From NCBI GenBank assembly GCA_002261195.1, contig MVBO01000152.1, positions 1 to 35,139 of the forward strand: 35,139 nt of DNA. The letters run 5' to 3'. Both the position numbers and the translations under genes were made by a program. This document shows positions 22,635-33,810 of this stretch, piece after piece. The notes under the pieces were generated by a model. It saw nothing but the letters and a program-made list of their open reading frames with translations, had not been told where the DNA came from and did not search any database. Source of the stretch: Bifiguratus adelaidae (lineage: Eukaryota > Mucoromycota > Endogonomycetes > Endogonales). Position 1 is the stretch's first letter. The number at the start of each line of letters is the position of its first letter.

Positions 22635-23293
22635 ATGGCTCTATCCAAGAGAATCATCAAGGTAACTATGACAATGGATAGAGAAACATGACCAAATCAG
22701 CCTACTGACCCTTGAATTAGGAGACAGAACGGCTGATGGCCGAACCTGTACCCGGAATAAGCGCTACCCCGCACGATGACAATCTTCGTTACTTTGATGT
22801 CGTTATAGCAGGACCTACGCAATCTCCCTTTGAAGGCAAGTTGCTTTCTTCTCTTGTAATACCTAGCTAAACTGCAGCAACAGGCGGTGTGTTCAAGTTG
22901 GAACTCTTTCTCCCCGATGAATACCCCATGGCGCCTCCGAAAGTTCGTTTTCTGACCAAAATATACCATCCCAACATTGACAAGCTGGGTCGGATCTGCT
23001 TGGATATCTTGAAGGGTAGGGCATGGATGACTTGTGGTGGTATGACTAAACGTTGCGTTCTAGACAAGTGGTCTCCTGCATTGCAAATTCGAACGGTTCT
23101 CTTGTCGATACAGGCCTTGCTTTCTGCCCCCAACCCAGATGATCCATTGGCCAACGACGTTGCTCAACATTGGAAAGAGAATGAAAAGGACGCTATTAAT
23201 ACAGGTAGGTGCCTTCCATGACCTTGCCTGCTTTTTCGTCTGACGTCTTTGTCTTTAGCGCATACATGGACTGAAATGTATGCCAGAGGTTAG
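22635..23293 (+). CDS. UBC13: Ubiquitin-conjugating enzyme E2 Ubc13/UBE2N
   Basis: Five exons: 22635-22661, 22721-22835, 22884-23015, 23064-23204 and 23259-23293, giving 149 residues. Ubc13 pairs with an E2 variant (Mms2/Uev1) to build K63-linked ubiquitin chains in post-replication DNA repair. The HPN motif is at 76-78 and the active cysteine at 86 (RICLDIL). The block [20 protein letters not shown] is the family signature. Intron 2 (22836-22883) is a GC-AG intron with donor GCAAGT; the frame and the conserved [11 protein letters not shown] allow no GT donor there. It lies convergent to the NOP13-like gene, with 124 bp between stops. Confidence 0.97.
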
Positions 23294-23417
23294 GTGCTTT
23301 GTGATAAAGTTGAATGTATTCTACATTATTGAACAGGGGTGGAGCCCGTGTCTATTGCATTGAAGAATAAATGGACATGTGAGATGCATGGATGCAAAAA
23401 CGAGATGTTCTAGTCGC

Positions 23418-24590
23418 CTAGTCAAAGCTGGTTTTGGTTCCTTCAAATGGAACAGCGGCTACACTGGCTCTTTGAGCGGTTGCCAAGGCAGCGCCTGGCG
23501 TGAATGGTGCGGCCGGTATTCGCTTTTCTTTACGCACTCGTTTCTTTTTGGGTTTTTCCTTGATCTCCTTTTCCTGCTCCACGGCCGGGCTCTCTGTACC
23601 CTCGGCGTGCTCTTGTCCTTGCTTTTCCTTGCGTAGAAGCCATGGTGTACCGCGTTTGGTGGCATCTTCCGAAGCGTACTCTATCCGTAACCGTCGGCCA
23701 TCGAGAAAATGTGTCTTTTTGTCATTGAGAGCGGCAGTTGCCGACGCGACTTCCATGAAATCAATGTAACCAAAGCTAGACAAGTGATTCAGCATAGGCG
23801 CAACGATCTTGCATCATGTCACTTACCCTTTGCATTTCCCAGAATCTTCAAAGGTGGCCAAACGCACCTTTCTAATCTGTCCTGATGGACTAAAGAGCTT
23901 TTCAAGACCTTCTATGGTCGTGTTGAAACTCAGATTGCCAACGAACAATGTCGGTGATGCACCGTGAGGTCCCACCTTTTCTGAATTCACATCTTCTCGC
24001 TTGGGTCGACCTGTCTTGTTAAAGTCTTTGGATGACTTGATCAAGAGACACCGATGATCCAAGTACTTTTCCGAGAGAGCGATGGCGGCCTGCATTCCTT
24101 CGGCCGTGCTGAAATCCACATAAGCAAAACCCTTGTTGACATACTTTTTGTTGGAATTGGGTGGCATGTGGACACGAGTGATCTCGCCGCAGTCAGCCAG
24201 ATGTTGTCGAACCGTTTTCTCGGTGGTCGTCCATGCCAGGTTGCCTATCCATACCCCGTATTCGCCCCGTTTATATAGATCAGGTTCACCTTTGCCGGTT
24301 TTCTGTTTTTTTGATGTAGGTTGTCCACTCTCTTCATCGTCCGTATTCGCTCCGTTCGCCTCAGTCTCGTCTCCTTGTTCTTCCTCGTCCGACGCACCAA
24401 TCTCGCGCTTCTTGAGTTGCTTCTTTCTATCCTTTTCTCGCTTGCGTTTCTCCCGATTCTCTCTGTTTTCTTGTAGTTTTGCTTCCGATTTTCTCCGTCG
24501 CTTCTCTGCCTTGGCAAGCTCCTTGGCTGCCACTGTGTCTATAGCAGGAGCGTCCGCAAATGTCGTCGTGAGATCAAACGCATCGTCCAT
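23418..24590 (-). CDS. NOP13: Nucleolar RNA-binding protein, two RRMs, Nop13-like
   Basis: Two exons, 24590-23827 and 23775-23418, giving 373 residues. A Lys/Arg/Glu-rich N-terminal region with a probable nuclear/nucleolar signal precedes RRM1 (about 113-187; RNP2 VWIGNLAW, RNP1 NKGFAYVDF) and RRM2 (about 214-290; RNP2 LFVGNLSF, RNP1 KGFGYIDF, split by the intron). The region between the RRMs contains LLIKSSKDFNKTGRPKR, typical of fungal Nop13-like proteins, which are found in the nucleolus and pre-ribosomes. The C-terminus is basic (KPKKKRVRKEKR). The ATG at 24590 is the only one in frame before RRM1, although the frame stays open to 24713. The start codon is 14 bp from that of the divergent zinc-finger gene. 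Confidence 0.85.
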
Positions 24591-24604
24591 GAAAAAGCTT
24601 TTTA
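24591..24604. promoter_or_regulatory. 14-bp gap between divergent start codons
   Basis: Only 14 bases lie between the sole usable ATG of the NOP13-like gene and the ATG of the ZNF830-like gene, whose MDARKLL start is conserved in its family. Both 5' leaders and core promoters must therefore run through coding sequence of the partner gene. The interpretation rests on correct start codons. Confidence 0.55.
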
Positions 24605-25558
24605 ATGGATGCGCGCAAGCTCTTGTCAAAGGCGAGACAAGAACGGTCGAATGCAAGTCGAATAAAACATCCTTACGCTCGCTATGACACGGCAGGAAAG
24701 CTGACTTGTGCACTATGTCAGCAGATCATCAAGACAGAACAGGTGTGGCCGGCGCATTTGGCATCGAGTGGTCATAAGGCGCGATTGGCCAAGCTCAAGC
24801 ATGCATCGGCAAGCAGTGTTCGACAGGCGCCTACGATACCACAAAAGAGAACAGCCGATGGGAGGGGAGGAGGTCTAGACGTTGATTATGGAAGTGAAGA
24901 GGATGATAGAGATGACGAAACGGAGCTGTCTGGCAAGCGCGCAAGGGTGGACGACAAGGGGACGATAGATACGTTGGATCAACAAGAAGCTGAATACGAG
25001 GAAGAAGAAGAGGAGGAGGAAGAACAAGAGCCAACCTCTGCGTTGCCTGCCGACTTTTTCGATCCACCGGCCGCCAACGGTAACGCGAACGGTCAAGAAC
25101 AGCATGATGAACCCATGACGGATCAGACAGCGAATTCTGCACTGCCTAAAGGCTTCTTTGACGATGCAAGAGCTGGAAAGCAAGCGCAAAAGACGCAAAA
25201 GGTAGACAAGGAACAGTTTGAACGAGAGTTTGAGCAATTTCAGCTCGAGATTGAGGCGACGACGGCCGTTGCCCAACAAGAGGAGGAGGCTGATGAAGAA
25301 GAGCTATGGCAAGGTAGAGAGGATGAATTGGCCAGACAGCAGGAAGAATTAGAGGATCGTTACGAGAAGCTAAGGCAAATGCGACATGCAAAAGCGGTCG
25401 TCAAGGACAAGCCGACGACAGCACTACGTTCCTTAATTCATACAGCGATTGCCCCAGAAGAAGAGGTTGACGAAGAGATGGATGATGATGATGATGAGGA
25501 CGATGATGTTCTCTTAGATGATGACCTGGACTGGAGGGCTCAAAGCTTGTATTCATAG
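24605..25558 (+). CDS. ZNF830/CCDC16-like zinc-finger protein
   Basis: Single exon, 317 residues. It begins MDARKLLSKARQE and continues HPYARYDTAGKLTCALC, which matches the N-terminus of the ZNF830 family. One zinc finger is visible at about 38-61: C-x2-C, 12 residues, H-x5-H, of the type found in RNA-binding splicing factors. The rest is acidic with a Glu run (about 137-144) and a coiled-coil region (about 196-265). Two copies of an ALP-x-x-FFD motif occur (SALPADFFDPP and SALPKGFFDDA). Family members are nuclear, linked to pre-mRNA splicing complexes and genome stability. It converges with ISA2, with 102 bp between stops. Confidence 0.85.
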   Translation: MDARKLLSKARQERSNASRIKHPYARYDTAGKLTCALCQQIIKTEQVWPAHLASSGHKARLAKLKHASASSVRQAPTIPQKRTADGRGGGLDVDYGSEEDDRDDETELSGKRARVDDKGTIDTLDQQEAEYEEEEEEEEEQEPTSALPADFFDPPAANGNANGQEQHDEPMTDQTANSALPKGFFDDARAGKQAQKTQKVDKEQFEREFEQFQLEIEATTAVAQQEEEADEEELWQGREDELARQQEELEDRYEKLRQMRHAKAVVKDKPTTALRSLIHTAIAPEEEVDEEMDDDDDEDDDVLLDDDLDWRAQSLYS

Positions 25559-25660
25559 TGTATCATAATACGGAGGCCGCTTTTGACGATTCAATCTATA
25601 CTTATATATACAAGGAGGTCGGCAACATGCACAGACAATGTGGTATCCTTTGTCTCTCAA

Positions 25661-26260
25661 CTATACTACCTTGTCGAGATCAATGTCATAACTAATGTTG
25701 CAGCCACACGTGTGCTTTGCGTTTGGATTGTTGACCACTTGGAACGTGGACCCAATCAATTCTTCCACAAAGTCGACCTGAGATCCATTCAGGTATTGAA
25801 GTGAAACGCTGTCTACGACCACCTTGGCTCCATTCTTTTCGAAGATACTAGAAAAACATGAGTATTATGATTCCATCGATCCTCTCTGCTACTCACACGT
25901 CGTCTTCCTCAACTGTTTCTGTTAGTTCCATCTTGTTTTGATAACCATGACAGCCTCCGGAGTCTACCAGAACTCGTAACATTTGTCGTGGGTTGTTGTC
26001 TCGCTGGTTGATGAATTGCAATTGCTATACAAAGGATTAAAGTCCGAATCGCGAGATTCTTCATTGCTTACCTTTGCCGCCTTGTCGGTCAAGGAAATGG
26101 ACCTGCTAGGCTCGGCTGAAGTGGCTAACCATCGCCACTGAATTCGTGTTTCCACAGGTCTTGCTAGTGTTATAGCGATAGGCGTCATAGCATGTCTAGT
26201 ATGTCCTGCACAGGACAATGCCGGATGGGCGAGCCTGCGTAGACTGGATGCAAGCGACAT
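25661..26260 (-). CDS. ISA2: Mitochondrial A-type iron-sulfur assembly protein, Isa2/ISCA2
   Basis: Three exons, 26260-26072, 26024-25897 and 25847-25661, giving 167 residues. A basic N-terminus (MSLASSLRRLAHPALSC) is a mitochondrial presequence. The A-type domain begins at SISLTDKAA, and the three cysteines that bind iron or the cluster are at about 88 (GGCHGYQ), 153 and 155 (TCGCNIS). DSVSLQYLNGSQVDFVEE and NPNAKHTCGC match ISCA2 rather than ISCA1. Isa1-Isa2 form [4Fe-4S] clusters in the matrix for aconitase and lipoate synthase. The frame is open to 26311 but only ATG 26260 is a standard start. It is divergent from HUL5. Confidence 0.93.
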
Positions 26261-26374
26261 GAGGCGAGACAAGACGTTCGAGAGCGCGTTGGAAGTAAAG
26301 CTTGAGATCACGTGATTCTACCTTGGCTTATGTAATTCTCCGCAGTGACGAATGCGATCCGACGTCTCTTTGTA
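26261..26374. promoter_or_regulatory. Shared ISA2/HUL5 promoter with CACGTG palindrome
   Basis: 114 bp separate the two divergent start codons. The perfect 10-bp palindrome ATCACGTGAT sits at 26307-26316, close to the middle. Because it is symmetric, a bHLH factor could serve both genes. The same TCACGTGA core stands before STE24. Confidence 0.5.
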
Positions 26375-29300
26375 ATGAATATACACAGTTTTGAGGGAGA
26401 CTACAAGTCAAAGCGGCAAATATCGCTCGGTGGAGTTAGAACACGAGACAAACAGAAACTTGTGAAAAAGACTCAGGATGAAAGGAAGGCTAGAGAGGTC
26501 GAAAGAACGCGCCACAAGAGTGCAACCAGGATACAGGTAATGGCGTCTGGAATGTCGCATTTCACATTGTCTTACGCAAGTTTAGTCTATCTGGCGAGGT
26601 AGACGAAGTGCATCACAGACAAGACGGGAGCATCGCCGGCAATTCCAAACGAGAGCTCCCCAGTTGCGGCAAGACCTCGAGAATGACGTGGATATCAGTT
26701 TAGCCATTGACAAGGCATGCCAGCTTGTTCAAACCATTTTGAGCTATTGGCGACTTTCGGATCCTCAAGCGCGCTCTGATTGTCGTACACTAGCTCAGTT
26801 TCTACTTCAGCCGGTACCACACATGGAGAATGTATCCATCTTGCAATATCCTTTGCTCGGCGACAATGATGAAGAGGAACGATGGCTATGGTGTGTCAAG
26901 CGCCTTCTCAAGGTTGTATTGACACAATTAAAATCGAGCACAGAGTAAGTACCCAAATTCTTTGAGTTTGTATCGTCATTCGACGTTTCGTTATTTCTAG
27001 TTCATCCGATCGGATACTCTTGAATTTCGTCGACATGGCCATTAAAATACATCAGCATCTTCCAAGCAACCCTAACAGCATGGCGAACGCGATATCAAAC
27101 TTGCTGGCATACGTCGTACTGGAGGCAGATCTGTATTCGACCTTGGGGGCGGTCATCAGCAGTCAGGGTTTGGACAGGAAGAACGATCACTTAGTAAGGT
27201 TGGCCATAGAGGTTGCCGTTTCACCACTGGCAAAGGATAATATAGCTCCCACCGGACACTACTCGAATAACCAGAAAGCGAGCTTCGAATCCTACCTATC
27301 CAGATTCATCTTCCACATCCTCATTATCGAAGCGCTGCCCAATTGCATATCCGTGGAAGCTCTCAAGACGTTGCTCACGCATATGCCGTTTGAAAGGGTT
27401 TTGGCCAACATTGTTGCTCACCATGGCTCGATTGAAGGAGGTCAAGGATCGGCACAAAATGCCCTAGCACGGACAGTCTACCTATTGGCAAATATAACCG
27501 CCTTTGGCTATCAGAACGTTGGAAAGTTATCTTCCACCGGCTTGATCGATTATATAGACACTTTGCGCATCCTCCTCGCCTTATCTCCGCGAATCGAGTT
27601 GGAAGAAAAGCCAAACATCCAGGGACAGAATGACACGGTACAAGATGCTTTAGATGAGGCAGACGACGATGATCTTGTTGCACCAATTCAACCTGTTGGC
27701 CAGCCTGATGAGTTCAGCCCGAGTCCAGCTCTACGCAAATGGCTTAAAATCTTACCTAGTCCAACGCATATCAGTGCTATTTTGGACGCTGTCAGAAAGA
27801 GCATGTCCTCGGCCTCATCCTCCTCGATTTCTCTCTTCAAGATCACAAATTTTGTCATCACATTAACTAGTACCATACCAGCTTCACGCGAATCTACACT
27901 GACTACCATGATGTACTCAGCTGTCGATTTCGGCAAACTTCTACCAAAGCCAGAACAGGCGACTAACGAGCGATCAAAATCCTCCAACATGGTTCCGCTA
28001 TTATGGGAGACATGGAAAATATCTGTTACAGCCAGCAAATTGGGTAACCTCAAAGATTCGTCTCACACGGTAGATATACAACCATTTCGCAACATTCGCA
28101 TCTTCACTGGTACGTTTTGTATTATCTATCAGGATCTCCTGCTAATTCATGACCTGGAGTAGAAGCAAAGTACGCCATGGATTGGACACTTTTGGCTTTG
28201 CTTTGCGACATGTTCAATTTGGTGCTATTGACTATGGGCGACGATGAATTCTTTGGGTTACATGGAAGTAGTGGTCGAAACCCCATGGCCTTGGATACTA
28301 TTGTACAAATGACTGGATGGCTCAAGGTAGGTCAAATCTTAGAGAATCAGACTCGTTTATTGATATGAACTTAGAACATTGCATTTATGCTTTATTGGAA
28401 CGACGGCCAATTGCCCACCGATATTCCTTTTGCTGAAACAAGTTTGACACCCGCAAAACTTCGTGAAAGCGTCACAAAAACGCTTCAGCATATTCAATCA
28501 CGAGAGTAAGTACATACTTGGGACCGTAGAATTCTTGAACTGACATTGCCATAGCTCAAGGCGGCGCTTTACGCCTCCAGATCATTGGTTGATAGGTGGC
28601 CTGGACATGGACTCATTCTTCCAAGCGGCCTTAGAAGACGATGATAAAGAAGCTGGCGTGGTGGAGGATCCAGCCGTCCCAGCAGCACGTCGCACCATCG
28701 CATACAAGCCCCGTCCCTCCTCCATCACCACACCTCGCCTCGGCATATTGAACAACATACCTTTCATCATACCCTTTGAGGACCGGATTGCCTTGTTTCG
28801 AAAATTCGTCGATAATGATCGAGAACGATCCCGGGAATACGATCCTTTTTGGTTCCCCAATGCGCGGGCGACCATTCGACGATCGCACGTATTCGAGGAT
28901 GGCTTTACCCACCTTAATGCATTAGGTAGGTTGCGGGCAATCTCGCCGAGGATGAAGCAACGCAGAGGCTCACATATCAAACAGGCCCGAAACTGAAAGG
29001 ACGAATCGCCATCAGTTTTATAGATGAGTTTGGCTTAACTGAAGCAGGCATTGATGGTGGCGGCGTCTTCAAAGAGTTTCTCACAAGGTAAGGTTCAAAG
29101 TGCATCAATGGAATTCGATTCTGATTTGTCATTGCAGCCTCGCCAAGCAGGCATTGGATACCAATTATGGCTTGTTCAAGGCCACGGATGATCAGCTGCT
29201 ATACCCCAACCCCCATACATATTCCACGGAATCCAGCCAACTTGCATTTTACGAGTTTTTGGGACGCATCCTCGGCAAGGCGCTCTATGAAGGTATCCTA

Positions 29301-30245
29301 GTCGACGCTGCTTTCGCCGGATTTTTCTTGAGCAAGTGGTTAGGCAAGACCAGTTACTGTAAGTGAAGCGACTTTCTTGGCACATGAATTCATTAACTTG
29401 CTCGTCAATTTTCAGTGGACGATTTACCTTCGCTGGATCCTGAACTATACCACGGACTGATGTCGTTGAAGAACTACACCGGCAATGTAGAAGACTTGGC
29501 TCTGGATTTTACAGTTACTGAAAATGGTATGTGTACCCTCAATGTTTGGTGTCAGTGTTAACATCTCGTGACAGAATTTGGAGAATCGAAAGTCATCGAA
29601 CTTATACCTAATGGCCGTAACATTCCCGTTACCAACGAAAACAGAATACGCTACATCTACCTCATGGCCTACTATCGTCTGAATACGCAAATCGACAAGC
29701 AATGCCGAGCCTTTTTCCGTGGCCTGTCGGATTTAATAGATCCTCGATGGCTGCGCATGTTCAATCAGGCAAGTGTCATTTTGCGCGCGTGAACGAGCCT
29801 AACACTGACCATGGGCACAGCAAGAGCTCCAAGTCCTGCTAGGCGGCGCCTCGATCCCGCTAGATATTCAAGATTTGCAGCGACACACGCAATATGCAGG
29901 CTACGCTCCTGAAGATAGGGTGATCAAGGACTTTTGGGCTGTCATCAAGAGTCTGAAGCCAGATGAGACGTCAAAATTCATCAAATTCGTCACTTCTTGT
30001 TCGCGGCCACCTTTACTGGGCTTCAAAGAACTGAACCCTGCATTCTGTATACGCAATGCCGGTGCAGATGATGAGCGGTTACCAACGAGCAGCACTTGTG
30101 TCAACCTCTTGAAGCTTCCCAATTTTTCATCGCGCGCTGTGCTCGAAAAGTATGTGTAGAGGGTAGCTCTAGATTATCAAACTGACGCATGCCTAGGAAA
30201 TTGCTCTATGCCATCAACGCCGAAGCAGGATTTGATCTCTCCTAG
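26375..30245 (+). CDS. HUL5: HECT E3 ubiquitin ligase, Hul5/UBE3C type
   Basis: Twelve exons: 26375-26536, 26586-26944, 27001-28109, 28163-28326, 28375-28505, 28555-28925, 28985-29087, 29138-29358, 29416-29526, 29575-29768, 29821-30149 and 30197-30245, giving 1100 residues. The start (HSFEGDYKSKRQISLGG) and the following IQ-like segment (SATRIQSIWRGRRSAS) are those of UBE3C/Hul5, a proteasome-associated ligase that extends ubiquitin chains. The HECT domain fills about the last 360 residues: GIDGGGVFKEF, YEFLGRILGKALYEGI, ELIPNGRNIPVTNEN, SCSRPPLLGF, and the catalytic Cys at about 1068 in PTSSTCVNLLKLPN. It ends GFDLS. Intron 10 (29769-29820) is GC-AG. For intron 6 I chose 28926-28984 (59 nt, CTCAC branch site); a 32-nt alternative would also keep frame. 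Confidence 0.95.
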
Positions 30246-30435
30246 ATGCTGTAGACCTGCTTGTAACCTAATGTAAGCAAAATGGATGTTGCGCGCGTCT
30301 TTTTAGCTTTGACGCGTTAAATTTCTCGATTGCCATTTTCGACGCGTCCGTGATCATGCTTGACGCCGGCGAGGTGAGTAAGGAGCGCATAAAGCGGCGC
30401 ATCGCTGAATCTTGGGCACTCAAATTGGAGATCAG
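30246..30435 (+). promoter_or_regulatory. HUL5-GCP3 spacer with short uORFs and possible 5' exon
   Basis: 190 bp between two co-oriented genes. It contains ATG-TAA at 30271, a 12-codon uORF at 30282-30320, and an ATG at 30356 followed by five codons and a strong donor GAG|GTGAGT at 30374. A matching acceptor ATCAG ends at 30435, directly before the GCP3 ATG, for a 62-nt intron in frame. So either GCP3 has a six-residue extra first exon (30356-30373) or this is a 5'-UTR intron. Confidence 0.5.
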
Positions 30436-33400
30436 ATGGAGGTACAGTCTCAATTAGTATATAAACTTGTCCGACAGTTGGTGCTATCCGACTTGGTTCC
30501 TGGTCGGTCCATCACTGCTGCGTCAGAAAACGACCTTTTGGGACTCGTTGAGAGCTTGACGCACGGTTGCATCGAAGTGTTGCAAAGGTACATATCATGC
30601 TGATGTGGGCAGACAGTGCATATGCACTCAGACAACCTACAGTCAGCAGAATACGTCGGCCGTCGACGAAGGAACTGTATTAGATGCTCTGCAAAGAAAA
30701 TGTACGCCTGGTAACTCTTCTCAGCGTCAGCAGAGACTAATCATGGGTCTCAGTGATGCGAAACAAACGAGACGCCTCCGACAGCATCAAAATCTACAAC
30801 CTATATCAGCGCTTGTGCTCACAGGTACGCATACAACGTTCAAATGCCGATCGGCACTGACGTTGCGATTCTTCTGCTCAGGGTCTGTTGGCTCGAACGG
30901 GAGCACTACTTTCCTTTCTATCACAAATGAGTCAGCCTGTGACGCGGTCGTCCGGACGAGACATGCAGGATCTTCAGGTGCATATCTTCTAGCTAGGATA
31001 TGCTTAAGTCATTGCTCACCGTTATACAGCATTCGTATAGTCGGCAACGTACTGCGACAGATCACCGCAAAACGCCATTGCATACTAGGGGCTTTCAGAG
31101 CGGAAAATTAGGGGTAGAGTTGCCCATGACCCCGTCCCTCTCAGCTGCTGCCGGTGCGTCCTCACGTACAATGAATGGTTTCAGTCCAGCAATAGGTCAA
31201 GATCCTGACGAGGTACCAGAGTCTGCTTTACTTCGTGACATTATCTTCGTCTTTCAAGGCATTGATGGCCGGTACATTCGGTACAATGAGAGTGAAGATT
31301 CGTATGTGATTGATGCCGACCAAAACATCTCAAAGCCAAATCGAGATTTACTTTATCGGCTGAGTGAACTAGGGTGGTTATACAAAAGAATCACTGAATG
31401 CCACAAAGTTTGGTGTGAAGAACCCAACATTGGCCTGGTTGGACAGGTACGTAATGATAGAACCTTTAAGTATGCTGCCTAATGCTCTCTGCCAGAGTTT
31501 TTGCTCCTCCATTCAAAGCGAGCTCACCGAATACTACAAACTGATTGCCGTACTGGAAGCTCAGACATCGAAAGAGGAAGCGCCTGCCACGTCGTCTCAA
31601 GCTACTTTGACCGAAATGTCGGCAAGTAAGAAAGGCTTGACTTTGAAGCGGGTGTTGGTGTGGGTGCAGGATGTATTACAACGCTTTCGGCTCCTAAGCG
31701 TGCTTGCCGAGGCATGTCTAGGTAAGTGGATAGTACATAATCCCAGAACATCAGGGACTAATAGGAACGAACATCTAGCAGAGCGAGGGGGTGGACTGGT
31801 ATCGCTGATTTACTCATACACCAATCACGGAGATCCATTCATACAATCCTTCATCAATTCTATGCTCATAGAGGTACAGTTACCTAGGAAACGATGACAG
31901 CATGAGTTAACTGTTCGAAGATCTCGAAACCGTTCTTTGAATTACTACAGAAATGGATATACGAAGGTGAATTGGAAGATGCATACCAGGAGTTCTTCGT
32001 TGCGTGCGACGATAGTGTAGAGGAAGAGAACCTTTGGCAGCAAAAATACAGTTTGCGGTTGGAAATGCTTCCTTCATTCATCAGCAAATCTTTAGCGCAA
32101 AAGGTCTACCTTGTTTCTCCAGCTTTTCCTGGGATGCTCACCACTTATAGATTTTTTCTGTCGGGAAGTCACTCAACTTTATACGGCACAGCTGCCATGA
32201 GGGCATAACACCTTCGGCAATCATCGCAGAGAATGGTACGGTACCCGTGGAAACTGCGGAGCTTACATATCAATCCTTTAGTACAAATGATGAACTATGC
32301 TGACCTCGGGACCATCGAGAGCTCCATTGACATTGTCTACCAATCAACTAGCCAGCAGCTTCTTGGCATATTAATGTCAAAGTATAAGCTCATGGAGCAC
32401 CTAAGCGCGTTGAAACGATATCTGTTGTTGGGGCAAGGCGATTTCATGCAGAATCTGATGACTTTGATCGGGTATGTGATGGCTCAATGACAGAAATATT
32501 TCTGACAATACTTTATAAGACCCTATCTGGACAAGCCTGGATCCTCGCTCTTCCGTCATCATCTTACTGAAACCCTCGAAAGTGCTGTTTTGTCTTCAAA
32601 TGCGCAGTATGATGATCCAGAGATTCTGTCAAGGCTCGACGTAAGGTTGTTGGAAGTCTCACCTGGCGAAACTGGCTGGGAAGTCTTCACGCTGGACTAT
32701 CATGTGGATTCTCCAATGAACACTATATTCACACCATCGGCGATGTCGCAGTACCTCACGCTCTTCAATTTCCTCTGGCGCCTGAAGCGTGTAGAGTACA
32801 CTTTGTCAGCCACCTGGAGGCGCATGGTTACATCTGGGCGAAAGTTTGGCCAGATCATTGGTACGTGATCAATGTCGGTCATGGCATGCATTGACTGTTA
32901 TTTCTACCCTCTAGAGATCACCTCTGACCTCCAACAGGCCCGCTTAACCATGAATGAAATGATCCACTTCATTTATCAATTACAGTACTATTATCTCTTT
33001 GAGGTATGTACCAAGATTGCAAACCATGCTAATGGCTGGTGGTACTCATCATGTTCGACTCCGTGCAGGTTCTGGAATGTTCATGGGAAGAACTCACGAC
33101 ATTTCTTAAAAAATGTATCGATCTTGACTCAATGATTGATGCTCATGCTCGCTATTTGAGGGACATCACGACGAAAGGCTTCTTGCAGGGTCAAAAAAAC
33201 CAGATACTTTCGGAAAAGCTCAAAAGAATCTTTCAAGCCACTCTACATTATGCTTCCTGCATTGACAAGCTAATTACCTTTGCCATTAGCGAAGTCAGCC
33301 GCCGTGAAGAATTGCAGCGTACTATTGAGCGAAGGAAAGCAAAGGTATGTGCGAAGTCTGTTGGAACATTGGACAATGTCTCATCATTAGGTAGGGGACT

Positions 33401-33707
33401 TGGGGTCTGACCGCACAGGATGAGAATATGGACCGGATACCGGAGCGCTTCATTGAAGAGGCGCTGAATAAGATACGTAGCCGCTTGGATAACCATGGCA
33501 GGAAATTCAGGGTAAGTGTTGGATATTTCGCCATTCGAGTGGACTTGGCTTATTAACACAACCACCAAGAATGAGGTGCAATCGCTGCTTGGCATACTAG
33601 CCTCATATCAAGATGATGACTTGATGCGGTCTCTATCAACGCGGTTGGATTACAACGAGTTTTATCGACAAAAGGCGACTGCAGTCTCGACTTTCTCAAT
33701 GACATAG
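30436..33707 (+). CDS. GCP3: Gamma-tubulin complex component 3 (GCP3/Spc98/Alp6)
   Basis: Fifteen exons: 30436-30587, 30643-30701, 30754-30824, 30882-30977, 31030-31446, 31496-31721, 31779-31873, 31921-32103, 32151-32235, 32282-32471, 32520-32860, 32915-33003, 33069-33344, 33419-33511 and 33570-33707, giving 836 residues, near fission yeast Alp6. GCP3 and GCP2 form the gamma-tubulin small complex that nucleates microtubules at spindle pole bodies. Family blocks include [33 protein letters not shown]-like GRIP1 entry, [50 protein letters not shown] (GRIP1 end), and in GRIP2 [17 protein letters not shown] and the end [10 protein letters not shown]. The exon 9/10 border (intron 32236-32281) is the least certain: the intron could also be read through for a while, but a stop follows. 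An alternative first exon may lie upstream. Confidence 0.93.
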
Positions 33708-33810
33708 GTGGACACGACGTCGTTTACATGTATATCCGTATAATACCAACTTCGCATACAATGGACACACTGTAATAATGTACAATATAACCAAGGCAAT
33801 ATGTGTGACT

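Noticed and set aside
28926-28957. 32-nt intron in HUL5
   Set aside because: It keeps frame but is shorter than every other intron here. The 59-nt version ends at a better acceptor after a CTCAC branch site and fits the family spacing (GGPKLKGRI).
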